From an uncultured Verrucomicrobiota bacterium (lineage in GTDB: Bacteria > Verrucomicrobiota > Kiritimatiellia > CAJWTS01): a stretch of DNA of 64,000 bases. The position numbers and the translations under genes are program-made. The stretch lies in NCBI GenBank assembly GCA_913047795.1, contig CAJWTS010000003.1, positions 37,903 to 101,902 of the forward strand, in the 5' to 3' direction. The notes under the pieces are model-generated. The model saw only the letters and a program-made list of their open reading frames with translations. It was not told where the DNA came from and searched no databases. Shown in pieces: positions 18,086 to 26,179 of the stretch; within the stretch, counting starts at the first letter, position 1, and every line of letters starts with the position of its first letter.

Positions 18086-19263
18086 TTAATACTATGATTG
18101 CAATGAATTCCCCCGAAACAACCGGACTCAAGGATCAAATCCTCGTCATTGACGACGAATTCGGTCCGCGGGAGAGCATTCGTATCCTCTTTAAGCATGA
18201 CTACGATGTCGTCTGCGCGGACAGCGTCCGGGACGGCCTTGAGTTCTTACGGAATAATCCCCCGGATGTCGTCATTCTCGATATTTGCATGCCGTACAAA
18301 GACGGGCTTGCCGGTCTGCGCGAGATCCGCGCGATCGATCCGGCCGTCTCGATTGTGATGCTAACCGGCTTCGGCAGCCTGGATTCGGCACGGGAAGCCA
18401 TGCAACACGGCGCAAACGACTACATCAAGAAACCTTTCGATACGAACGAGTTGAGCAATGTTGTCAAGCGCTACGTCAAGCGCACCAAGCTATCGCGACG
18501 TGAAGCAACGATGATGTCCGAAGTGCAGTCCATCAACTCGGAACTGAACGAGCAACTACGGCAGAAAAACCACCTCGTTTCGCTCGGAGAAGCCTCGAGC
18601 GAACTGGTGCACGACCTGCGCAGCCCCCTCACCGTTATATCGGGGTACGTGCAACTGCTGGCCGAGGAGGTACAGGGCCTGCGGCAGATAGACAATCCTT
18701 CGATCCAAGAGATCGATTCCTACTTAAAAATCATCGATCGAAACGTTGGGCGATGCCGCGAAATGTCGGAGATGTGGCGTGACCTGGCCCGCAAAACGGG
18801 CAAGATGGAGCCCCTCTCGGTCAATCAGCTCCTCGAGGAGATTCGCGACAACGCATTTCCGACCGCTTCCCACGAAGAGATTGAACTCATGCTCGTGCCC
18901 GCCCCCGAGGACACCTACGTGCTGGCCAACCACAGCCAGCTTCATCGTGCGCTGCAGAACTTGGTCGGAAATGCGCTGGACGCGGTGCAGGACCACGAAG
19001 GTCGTATCGAGATTTCCGCCGAACAGTCCGGCGACGAGGCCCTGATCCACATTGTCGATAACGGATGCGGTATCTCCGCGGAAAATGTCGAAGAGGTCTT
19101 TACGCCGCACTACACGACCAAGCAAGGGTCGGGCGGCATGGGCATCGGCCTGATCATCTCGCGTAAGATAGTGGAGGCTCACAACGGCCGCCTGGATCTC
19201 GCCAATAACTCCGGTGCAGGCATTCACGCCGTCATCGGCTTGCCGATTTGCTCCCCAGCCTGA
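18082..19263 (+). CDS. receiver-histidine kinase (REC-HisKA-HATPase)
   Basis: Reverse-order hybrid: receiver first (about residues 17-130; DDE pair, Asp in VVILDICM, Lys in KKPFD), then dimerisation domain with H-box ELVHDLRSPL, then HATPase (LVGNALDAV, DNGCGIS, MGIGLIIS). There is no DNA-binding domain, so output goes through another protein, perhaps the regulator at 9712. The TTG at 18082 overlaps the preceding TGA stop by 3 bp; ATG at 18094 is an alternative, and neither has a clear ribosome site. Its pairing with a FadL-like gene and the divergent KAS-kinase operon suggests a shared lipid-related circuit, which is an inference. Confidence 0.88.
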   Translation: MINTMIAMNSPETTGLKDQILVIDDEFGPRESIRILFKHDYDVVCADSVRDGLEFLRNNPPDVVILDICMPYKDGLAGLREIRAIDPAVSIVMLTGFGSLDSAREAMQHGANDYIKKPFDTNELSNVVKRYVKRTKLSRREATMMSEVQSINSELNEQLRQKNHLVSLGEASSELVHDLRSPLTVISGYVQLLAEEVQGLRQIDNPSIQEIDSYLKIIDRNVGRCREMSEMWRDLARKTGKMEPLSVNQLLEEIRDNAFPTASHEEIELMLVPAPEDTYVLANHSQLHRALQNLVGNALDAVQDHEGRIEISAEQSGDEALIHIVDNGCGISAENVEEVFTPHYTTKQGSGGMGIGLIISRKIVEAHNGRLDLANNSGAGIHAVIGLPICSPA

Positions 19264-19374
19264 TCGCCCTCGCGTCGAGGCGGACACAATTGCCTTGCCT
19301 TATCGTCGGCGGGAAACACAATAGGCGGCACCGGGAAGACGGTCCCGATTAACCCGCGACGTGCATCGCTCCAG

Positions 19375-20166
19375 ATGACAACGGAACCCCCCAACCTCGC
19401 TGCCGAGCGCCCATACGACACGAATCGCAGCGATTACTTGGACCGCGTCGCGGCGACATTCGGCGACTACAAGCGCCGGAGCATCGAATTCTGCAAGCTT
19501 GCGACCGGCGAGCGTATCCTGGACGTGGGCTGCGGGACCGGCCAGGACGCAGTCATGATGGCCGGGTACGTCGGCCCCAGCGGACGGGTCACCGGGATCG
19601 ATCGTGAGGCATCGCTGATCGCCGAGGCCCAGGCCGCTGACGATACGGTTGACTTCCTGGTCGGCGACGTGATGACGCTGCCGTTCGACGACGGTCTGTA
19701 CGATTGTACCCGCGCCGACCGCGTCTTTCAGCATCTCACCGCTCCCGTCGCAGCCCTTGCGGAAATGGTGCGTGTAACGGCAGTCGGCGGCCGAATTGTC
19801 GTTATCGACGTGGATTGGGATACTTTTGTCATCGACGCTTCCAACACGGAATTGACGCGTCGAATCATACGCTTTGCGAATGACTGTCAGGCCTGCGGTT
19901 GGGCAGGCCGACAACTCTACGGTCTGTTTCACGACGCATCCCTCGCAGAGGTTGAAGCGTACGGGGATTCGATCGTCGTGACCGATCTACAGGTCACTTT
20001 GCAATTGCTCGGATTGTCCTATTTCCTTGCGGAAGCTTGCCGCGCGAGTGCCGTGACGGAAGAAGAGGCCGCGGCTTGGATGGCCGAACTTGAGCAACGG
20101 GACACAGCCGGCCGCTTTTTTGCTGGTATATCCGGCTACTGCGTGCGAGGACAGCGCAAGGACTAG
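19375..20166 (+). CDS. class I SAM-dependent methyltransferase
   Basis: Transfers a methyl group from SAM to an unknown acceptor. The Rossmann motif I is ILDVGCGTGQDAVMMA (about residue 47), motif II GIDREASLIAEA, and the post-II acidic loop LVGDVMTLPFDDGLYD, as in UbiE/ArsM-like small-molecule methyltransferases. Length (263 residues) is normal. It stands alone on its transcript with weak ribosome-site support; a small zinc-ribbon membrane gene follows 20 bp later. Substrate cannot be told from sequence; C-terminal residues 150-263 are helical and likely form the substrate cap. Confidence 0.85.
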   Translation: MTTEPPNLAAERPYDTNRSDYLDRVAATFGDYKRRSIEFCKLATGERILDVGCGTGQDAVMMAGYVGPSGRVTGIDREASLIAEAQAADDTVDFLVGDVMTLPFDDGLYDCTRADRVFQHLTAPVAALAEMVRVTAVGGRIVVIDVDWDTFVIDASNTELTRRIIRFANDCQACGWAGRQLYGLFHDASLAEVEAYGDSIVVTDLQVTLQLLGLSYFLAEACRASAVTEEEAAAWMAELEQRDTAGRFFAGISGYCVRGQRKD

Positions 20167-20186
20167 AATCCAAGGCGGATATCACG

Positions 20187-20894
20187 ATAACTTGCGAAAC
20201 ATGCGGCAATACGCTCTCGGTATCCGAGTACGCCAAGAGCGAAGACCTCAAGTGTACGACTTGTGGCGCCGAACTCAACAGACCACATCCGGTGACACCT
20301 CGAACGGACGACGACGCGGATTCCGGGCGTCCCGCGCTTAAACTGGCAAAGCGTGAAGCACCCGAACCGGTTGTCGAAGTCCCTGAGGAGCCGTCGGCCC
20401 CTGGTGAGGGCAAAGCCACTCCTCAACCGGTCATAGCCTCGATCGCACAGACACGGCAATTCACCGCAGCGATTGACAAGCCCAAGCGTTCCATCAGCGG
20501 AACCTTTATCGGCTGGGCCTTGCTTGTGCTGATCGGCGTGCCGCTGGCGTGGTGGCGCTATCGCATCGTAGGTGGCGTGCAACTCGAAGCATTGAATACC
20601 TTCGGGCGCACCTGGGGCCCGGCCGTGCTCCTGGCCTTCCACCTTACGGTCTGCGTCTTCGCATTCCGGGATGAATTCTTTGTGGGCATCATGTGCGTCC
20701 TGGTGCCGTTCTATTCCCTGATCCATATCTTCGGCCGAACGGATCTGGCCGCCGTGCGTGTTCCGCTGACTCTATTCCTGATCGCGATGGGACCGGAGAC
20801 GATGGCGGGCACGGCGTACTACCTCAGCGAGACATACCACGAAATCAGTGCCTGGATCGGCCAGTACGAACGCGAAGCAGGCCAGATCAACTGA
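20187..20894 (+). CDS. zinc-ribbon membrane protein with apparent ATA start
   Basis: Function unknown. A zinc-ribbon (CETCG, then CTTCG 24 residues later) is followed by a charged Pro-rich linker and three hydrophobic segments (about 20500-20550, 20610-20665, 20670-20730). Standard start-codon searching gives only GTG at 20292, which would discard the zinc ribbon. The reading frame is open back to a stop at 20091, and a good ribosome site AAGGCGG lies eight bases before ATA at 20187, giving a natural M-T-C-E-T-C-G N-terminus. Either ATA is used, or an ATG has mutated or been misread. GTG 20292 (200 residues) is the conservative alternative. Confidence 0.6.
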   Translation: MTCETCGNTLSVSEYAKSEDLKCTTCGAELNRPHPVTPRTDDDADSGRPALKLAKREAPEPVVEVPEEPSAPGEGKATPQPVIASIAQTRQFTAAIDKPKRSISGTFIGWALLVLIGVPLAWWRYRIVGGVQLEALNTFGRTWGPAVLLAFHLTVCVFAFRDEFFVGIMCVLVPFYSLIHIFGRTDLAAVRVPLTLFLIAMGPETMAGTAYYLSETYHEISAWIGQYEREAGQIN

Positions 20895-21111
20895 TTAGGG
20901 ATTCGGCTGCAGCCCGACAACCTTTCCCGGTCGAGATCTTTAGCCGGACATCGCATGCGCTGTCGTCGTTGCCTGTCCGCCTGTGGGGGAAAAGCTGACC
21001 CGTGCGGCCAGTGTGATGCGAAACGGTGAATCGCCGATGCAGCCATATAGGCATACTGAAAACTGGCGCATCGACGTTTCGTGCCGCACCGGCGATGCGC
21101 GGCGCGCTCGT

Positions 21112-21128
21112 AGCAGACCACGCATGCA
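21112..21128 (+). repeat. 17-bp intergenic repeat, copy 1
   Basis: The 17-mer AGCAGACCACGCATGCA occurs here and again exactly at 34783-34799, both in short gaps without genes and both shortly after a GGCGCG sequence. Two exact copies in 64 kb could still be chance. Confidence 0.35.
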
Positions 21129-21141
21129 ACATCCGAGTGAG

Positions 21142-21732
21142 TCAAGCTTCGAGGTGGCCCCGATCAACCGCCCGGTCGATCAACCGGCGCAGGTAAACCC
21201 AGAGGCCGGGCGCGCCGTCGGCGATGCGCTCGTTACGTTCAAGAACCTGTGCCAGGCGAACGCCGTGCGCACGCCATGCATGGCCCTCCGTCATCAGGTT
21301 GTGTAGCAGCGGCTGCGCGCGATCGACCGCAACTGCAAAGCGGGCTTCCGCCGTCTCGTGGTGCTCAAATTCTTCCCAGAGAGCGTGGATTGCACGGCCC
21401 TGGTCCTCGGGCAAGAGCCCAAAGATACGCGTCGCCGCACGTCCCTCGCGTTCCGCCTGATCACGTCGGGCCTCCTCGTCATAGCAGAACGTATCGCCGG
21501 CATCGATTTCGACCAGGTCATGAATCACGAGCATCTTAAGCACCTTTAACAAGTCGAGGTCTGGTTCAGCCGCGTGTTCGCACAGGACCACGGCCATCAA
21601 GGTGAGGTGCCACGAATGTTCCGCATCGTTTTCCCTGCGCGAACGATCCAACAAGACGGTCTGCCGCAGGATGTGCTTAAGCTTGTCGGCCTCAAGCACA
21701 AACTCGATCTGTCGCTCCAGCGAATCAGCCAT
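21142..21732 (-). CDS. HD-domain hydrolase (YfbR/HDDC2-like)
   Basis: A metal-dependent phosphohydrolase of about the size of E. coli 5'-deoxynucleotidase YfbR and human HDDC2 (196 residues). The metal ligands are visible: His in AEHSWHLTLM (residue about 38), the HD pair in VIHDLVEIDAGD, and a later conserved Asp in the FAVAVDRAQP helix. Family members dephosphorylate nucleoside monophosphates; the exact substrate is not shown. Its ATG lies inside the last codons of the CoaB-like gene (8-bp overlap), so it is the last gene in an argS-skp-like-coaB-HD set. Confidence 0.88.
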   Translation of the reverse strand: MADSLERQIEFVLEADKLKHILRQTVLLDRSRRENDAEHSWHLTLMAVVLCEHAAEPDLDLLKVLKMLVIHDLVEIDAGDTFCYDEEARRDQAEREGRAATRIFGLLPEDQGRAIHALWEEFEHHETAEARFAVAVDRAQPLLHNLMTEGHAWRAHGVRLAQVLERNERIADGAPGLWVYLRRLIDRAVDRGHLEA

Positions 21733-22375
21733 CTTGCGCGATCGTCCGGGGTGCCGGCAGCCCTTGCAAGATCCGGTGGGCCACGTCGCGTTTGCTCATC
21801 GGGGGAACATCAATCCGCCCACCGGCGGCGGTCAGTATCAGGACCTTGTTCCGGTCGCTTTCCATGCCCCATTCCGACGAACCGACATCGTTGGCCACGA
21901 TCATGTCGAGGGATTTTTCGCTCAATTTCCGCAGGGCCTCGGCTTCCAGATTCTCGGTTTCAGCGGCAAACCCGATGAAGAAACGATCGCCTTTCATCGA
22001 GGCGACCGACTTCAGAATGTCCGGCGTGGGCTCCAGTTCGAGTTGGCGACCCAGCTTCTCCTTCTTGACCTTCTCCGCATGACACTTCACCGGGCGCGAG
22101 TCAGCCACCGCGGCGCACATGATCAGAACGTCACAGGCCGCGACGCGTGCAACGACCGCGGCGCACATCTCGGCTGCCGTGACAACGCGGGTCAGCGAAA
22201 TACTAGATGGAGCCGTCAGGCTGACAGGTCCGCTGACGAGATCAACCCTATGCCCCAGACTGGCTGCCACCTCGGCGATGGCGTAACCCATCTTGCCCGA
22301 GGAACGGTTACTGATGTAACGCACCGGATCGATCGGCTCACGCGTCGGTCCAGCTGTAACAAGAATGTTCACCAC
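21725..22375 (-). CDS. coaB: phosphopantothenoylcysteine synthetase domain protein (CoaB only)
   Basis: Joins cysteine to 4'-phosphopantothenate in coenzyme A synthesis. The family opening ITAGPTREPIDPVRYISNRSSGKMG is present as VTAGPTREPIDPVR and SNRSSGKMG, and FIGFAAETE and IVANDV follow. Most bacteria carry this as the C-terminal half of the CoaBC fusion; here the flavin-dependent decarboxylase (CoaC) half is missing, and no CoaC gene is in the window, so it must lie elsewhere. GTG start (22375), with a second GTG directly after it. Overlaps the HD gene by 8 bp. Confidence 0.88.
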   Translation of the reverse strand: MVNILVTAGPTREPIDPVRYISNRSSGKMGYAIAEVAASLGHRVDLVSGPVSLTAPSSISLTRVVTAAEMCAAVVARVAACDVLIMCAAVADSRPVKCHAEKVKKEKLGRQLELEPTPDILKSVASMKGDRFFIGFAAETENLEAEALRKLSEKSLDMIVANDVGSSEWGMESDRNKVLILTAAGGRIDVPPMSKRDVAHRILQGLPAPRTIAQDG

Positions 22376-22409
22376 GGTCCGGACGTTACGCCATCCGGGA
22401 CAACCGCAA

Positions 22410-22958
22410 CTACTGGGACGCCGGTCCCGCAGCAGCTACGACGTCGTCGGTAACGTCGATCGTACTGCGCATGTATACGAGTTGCGGGTTGCGCGCCACA
22501 ATCACGTGCAATCGCCGCTTATGTGCCACCTGGTTAATGTGTGGCTGCAGGCGCTCACGATACGTGGCCTGCAATTCGCCCTGCCGGCGCCGGCTTTCAT
22601 CCAGTACGCCGCGCACTTCGCCCTGAAATTTCGCGTCCAATTCCATGATCGCGCCCTGGGCCGCAGGGCGCTCCTCTTCGGACACGGTCCGCATGCGCTC
22701 CTCCATTATGCGGCGCTGTTCCTGATAACGATTCTGCGCACTGCGTGCGGTCGTGGTTGCGACCTGCTGCAAATCCTTCATGTCAGCCCCAAACTCTTCT
22801 GCCATCCCCAGATCGCGCAGAGCGCGGTCGATGTCGAGCACCCCGACCCGGTGCGGCCGATTCACGAATATGCCGACAACAAGCAGGACCAGCAGGACCC
22901 CCGCGTATAAAACCTCGTAGCCTCTAAACCCGCCCTTTTTCTCTTCGGAATTCGTCAT
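22410..22958 (-). CDS. Skp/OmpH-like periplasmic coiled-coil protein
   Basis: An anchored or exported protein of 182 residues. One hydrophobic segment (YEVLYAGVLLVLLVVGIFV, about residues 15-33) is followed by VGVLDIDRAL, the strand that opens Skp (IAVVDMQR-like), then a highly charged alpha-helical coiled coil to about residue 140 and a short beta end. Skp chaperones outer-membrane proteins as a trimeric tentacle; the likeness is in layout and the opening motif only. ATG at 22958 has AAAGGT upstream; an in-frame start 75 bp earlier lacks one and would add a basic leader. It lies between argS and coaB. Confidence 0.6.
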   Translation of the reverse strand: MTNSEEKKGGFRGYEVLYAGVLLVLLVVGIFVNRPHRVGVLDIDRALRDLGMAEEFGADMKDLQQVATTTARSAQNRYQEQRRIMEERMRTVSEEERPAAQGAIMELDAKFQGEVRGVLDESRRRQGELQATYRERLQPHINQVAHKRRLHVIVARNPQLVYMRSTIDVTDDVVAAAGPASQ

Positions 22959-23056
22959 TCTATTTACCTTTCTTCGCACATCCCAAATAAGCCCTCGGTG
23001 CCCGCGGCGACGTCCACCCACAGGCAATGACACCTCTCATGTGTCGTCCGCTCTTA

Positions 23057-24778
23057 TCAGATACGCTTCGGGGTTTCAATACCCAGAAGTGACAGACCCT
23101 GCCGCAAGACGTCAGCCACAATACCGCAGAGCCTCACACGGCTCTCCCTGACGCCCTCATCAGCACGTAAAAATGGCACATTCTGATAGAACGTACTGTA
23201 CATTCCGGCCAATTCATAGAGGTAATCCGCCAGCACATTCGGCCGAAAGTTCTCACCCGCCTGGATCACGATGCCGGCGAATTGCAGCAGGTGCACCGCC
23301 AGTTTTCGTTCCACGGATTCTCCCAGGATCACCGGGTATTCCGCCAGGCTAACGGCGGGATGACGCTCGGCGTACTTGTCCAATACGCTACTGATACGGG
23401 CACAGGCATATTGCAGATAGGGACCGGAATTGCCGTTTAAGGCCAATGCTTTCTCCCACGTAAACGTTACGGCACTCTGCGGGTTCTGGCTCAGGTCCGC
23501 ATATTTGACTGCACCGATTCCGACCATGCGCGCAATCTCGTCCTGCTGGTCCGGCGGTATGTCCGGGCTCGACTCGGCGACCACCGCGCGCGCGCGTTCC
23601 TCGGCTTCATCCAGCAGTGCATCCAGCCGAATCACATTTCCTTCGCGCGTTGAAAACGCGCCTTGCGGCAAACGCATCAATCCAAACCAGACATGTTCCA
23701 GGCTGGCTGTGTAGCCCAGACGTGCGGCGATGGCAAAAACCTGTTTGAAATGTAACTGCTGCCGTTCATCGGTGACATAGATGATCCGCGACGCCGCCAG
23801 TTGCTCGACACGACTGCGCACCGTCGCAATGTCCGTCGTCGCATAGTTAAAGCCCCCATCGCTCTTGCGCACGATACAGGCGGGTAACCCTTCCTCCTCA
23901 AGAAAGACAACGATCGCACCCTCGCTCGGTCGCGCCAGCCCACGCGCCTCCAGATCGGACACCGTGTCCGGCAGCTGATCGTTGTAAAAACTCTCGCCGC
24001 GCGACAGGTCGTAACGGATACCCAGGCGCGCATAGATACGTTCCAATTCCTTGAGGCTCAGCTCCACGAAACGGCGCCACAAGGCCGTGTTCTCCTCGTC
24101 CCCTGCTTGCAGCTTAACCAACTCTTGGCGACAACACGTAAGCCAGTCTTCGTCCGTCTTGGTTTTCTCGTAACTCTCTACGTAGAGGCGCTCGAGCTCG
24201 GCCATCGGCGACTGCTCCAGTGCTTCGGCATCGCCGGATTCGCGCCAGCCCATGATTGTAATGCCGAACTGGGTCCCCCAATCGCCCAAATGATTGTCGG
24301 CAACCACCTCGTATCCGATAAACCGCAGCATGCGATCAATCGCCGAACCAATATTGTGTGATCGGAGATGACCGATATGCAGCGGCTTGGCGATGTTGGG
24401 CGCACCGTAGTCCATCACCACGCGCTGTCCTTCTCCCGGCACAGGCACACCCAGACGTGGATCGCCGCCCATTGCAACGATCTGGGCCGCTATCCAGTCG
24501 GTATTCAAATAGATATTGATGAAGCCCGGACCGGCGATCTCCAGCTTTTCCACAGCTTCATGATCTGCACCGCTATTGACGACGGATTCGGCGATCCGGC
24601 GGGGATTCTGTTGCAGCACACGCGCCAGGCCCATCGCGGCGTTGCATTGGTAGTCGCCGAACCCCTCAACCGTGGTCGCTACCACGGCAATCTCAACCGA
24701 TTCGAGATCGTGATCTGGAAAACAGGACGCAAAGACGCCCGTCATCCAGTCAGATAAGGTCGTATCGAGAAGTTCCAT
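23057..24778 (-). CDS. argS: arginine--tRNA ligase
   Basis: Class I aminoacyl-tRNA synthetase charging tRNA-Arg. Signature 1 is NIAKPLHIGHLRS (near residue 129); the KMSKS equivalent is FSTREGNVIRL, the weakened form normal for ArgRS; the C-terminal anticodon-binding domain begins near GNSGPYLQYACARI and ends WITH a typical LLGIETPKRI tail. The N-terminal Add1-type domain occupies residues 1-105. Length 573 residues is standard. ATG start; the upstream 240-bp gap is shared with the divergent rpsU promoter. Confidence 0.97.
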   Translation of the reverse strand: MELLDTTLSDWMTGVFASCFPDHDLESVEIAVVATTVEGFGDYQCNAAMGLARVLQQNPRRIAESVVNSGADHEAVEKLEIAGPGFINIYLNTDWIAAQIVAMGGDPRLGVPVPGEGQRVVMDYGAPNIAKPLHIGHLRSHNIGSAIDRMLRFIGYEVVADNHLGDWGTQFGITIMGWRESGDAEALEQSPMAELERLYVESYEKTKTDEDWLTCCRQELVKLQAGDEENTALWRRFVELSLKELERIYARLGIRYDLSRGESFYNDQLPDTVSDLEARGLARPSEGAIVVFLEEEGLPACIVRKSDGGFNYATTDIATVRSRVEQLAASRIIYVTDERQQLHFKQVFAIAARLGYTASLEHVWFGLMRLPQGAFSTREGNVIRLDALLDEAEERARAVVAESSPDIPPDQQDEIARMVGIGAVKYADLSQNPQSAVTFTWEKALALNGNSGPYLQYACARISSVLDKYAERHPAVSLAEYPVILGESVERKLAVHLLQFAGIVIQAGENFRPNVLADYLYELAGMYSTFYQNVPFLRADEGVRESRVRLCGIVADVLRQGLSLLGIETPKRI

Positions 24779-24931
24779 TCACCTATTCCTCGCTGCGCAA
24801 AGGGGGCTACTTATAGCACGAAATCCAACGCTTGAAAGCTATATCACTAGTCTTTTCGCAATTTTGATAGCGCGACATGCTCCATCTGAAGGGCGCGGGC
24901 AAAACAAGTTTCGTTTTTTTGATCCCTCGTG

Positions 24932-24960
24932 TTGACGGGCCACGAACGCCGGATTAAAGT
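24932..24960 (+). promoter_or_regulatory. sigma-70-type promoter for rpsU
   Basis: TTGACG (24932-24937, five of six consensus bases) is followed after exactly 17 bases by TAAAGT (24955-24960, four of six). Transcription should begin near 24967, leaving a leader of about 50 bases before the rpsU start. Confidence 0.6.
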
Positions 24961-25017
24961 GTCTGCCCTTTCGCGTCAGATAGAACGCGATACGTGATCA
25001 GGAAAGAGAGGAAACTC

Positions 25018-25191
25018 GTGGTTCAAGTCAAGGTAAAGAAGGGCGAATCCGTCGAGAGGGCGCTTCGCCGACTGAAAAAGATCATGGATCGTGAAGGCAC
25101 GCTCAAAGATCTACGTGCACATCGCTACTTCGAGAAGCCGAGCGAGAAAAAGCGCCGTAAGTCTGCACGGGCACGTTCGCGAACCATATAA
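25018..25191 (+). CDS. rpsU: 30S ribosomal protein S21
   Basis: Small basic ribosomal protein of the 30S platform, helping initiation. The 57-residue product starts VVQVKVKKGESVERALRRLKK, the S21 signature, and ends in an Arg/Lys-rich tail. GTG at 25018 is chosen because AGAGAGG lies six bases upstream and it gives the family N-terminus; GTG at 24994 would add eight non-conserved residues. It has its own promoter and a strong terminator, so it is a single-gene transcript. Confidence 0.95.
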   Translation: MVQVKVKKGESVERALRRLKKIMDREGTLKDLRAHRYFEKPSEKKRRKSARARSRTI

Positions 25192-25220
25192 ATTTTTCTC
25201 CCGCCATGCCTAGTCGGGAC

Positions 25221-25258
25221 AAGCTCTCTGGAGCACCACTCCAGGGAGCTTTTAATTT
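25221..25258 (+). terminator. rho-independent terminator after rpsU
   Basis: A 13-bp stem (AAGCTCTCTGGAG paired with CTCCAGGGAGCTT, one G-T wobble) with a CACCA loop is followed directly by TTTAATTTG. It ends only three bases before the ATG of the next gene, and the AGGGAG in its right arm is the only candidate ribosome site for that gene. Confidence 0.85.
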
Positions 25259-25261
25259 GTC

Positions 25262-26179
25262 ATGATTTTCAGCGTGTCCACACGGTGGAACAAGTATCGC
25301 CACACGACCGGCGAAGCGCTCGTTCAGGAAATTCTCGATCTCGGCGTTGACCACATAGAGCTCGGATACGACCTGACGATCGATCTCGTACCGGGCGTAC
25401 GCAAGATGGTCGACGACGGCGCGGTCAAGGTCGCGAGTGTGCATAACTATTGCCCCGTCCCGATCGGCGCACCCATGGGACACCCGGAACTCTTCACCTT
25501 TGCCGATAGCGACTATCGGGTCCGCGAGAATGCGGTGCGCTATACGTCCAACACGATCGAATTCGCCGCCGAACTCGGCGCGACGCGCGTGGTGATGCAC
25601 TGCGGCAACGCAAAAATGCCCAGCCTCACGCGTAAACTTATCGGACTATGGGAAGATGACCTTCAGTTCACCGAGAAATACGAAAAATTGAAAATGAAGT
25701 TGCTCGTGCGTCGCGACAAGAAGGTCGCAAAGGTCTTGCCCTATCTCTACCAATGCCTCGAACAGATGCTGCCCCTGCTCGAGCAGACCGGTGTGGCGCT
25801 CTGCCTTGAGAACCTTCCCACCTGGGAAGCGATTCCGACCGAAACAGAGGCCGAAGCGCTGTTCAAACACTTCGATTCGCCACACATCCGCTATTGGCAC
25901 GACATCGGTCACGGACAGATTCGTCACAACCTCGGTTTCATCAACCATATTCGCTGGTTCGAACGACTCCGGCCCTATCTCGCGGGCATGCACGTGCACG
26001 ACGTCCGCAGGCCGGCCATGGACCATCTCGCACCCTCACAGGGCACCGTGAAATTCGACGAATTTACGCCGCATCTCGATCCGACGACGCTGGGCGTGCT
26101 TGAACCCAGTCAGCGAGTGACCACCGAAGAACTTCGAACGGCGCTCGATATGCTGCGCAAGACATGGGGCACGCCATGA
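25262..26179 (+). CDS. sugar phosphate isomerase/epimerase-like TIM-barrel protein
   Basis: Xylose-isomerase-like (AP endonuclease family 2) barrel, 305 residues. Metal-binding residues typical of the fold are present: Glu in LCLENLPTWE (about residue 185), Asp-His in YWHDIGHGQ (about 220), His in GMHVHDVRRPAMDH (about 245) and a late Glu (LGVLEPS). Substrate is not predictable; relatives are epimerases, isomerases and endonuclease IV. It overlaps the flippase-like gene downstream by 4 bp (ATGA). Its ATG sits three bases after the rpsU terminator, so expression needs terminator read-through or processing, unless a promoter is hidden in the hairpin. Confidence 0.82.
   Translation: MIFSVSTRWNKYRHTTGEALVQEILDLGVDHIELGYDLTIDLVPGVRKMVDDGAVKVASVHNYCPVPIGAPMGHPELFTFADSDYRVRENAVRYTSNTIEFAAELGATRVVMHCGNAKMPSLTRKLIGLWEDDLQFTEKYEKLKMKLLVRRDKKVAKVLPYLYQCLEQMLPLLEQTGVALCLENLPTWEAIPTETEAEALFKHFDSPHIRYWHDIGHGQIRHNLGFINHIRWFERLRPYLAGMHVHDVRRPAMDHLAPSQGTVKFDEFTPHLDPTTLGVLEPSQRVTTEELRTALDMLRKTWGTP

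Noticed and set aside
18082..19263. Possible DNA-binding output of the receiver-kinase
   Set aside because: The C-terminus is a HATPase; no helix-turn-helix is present.
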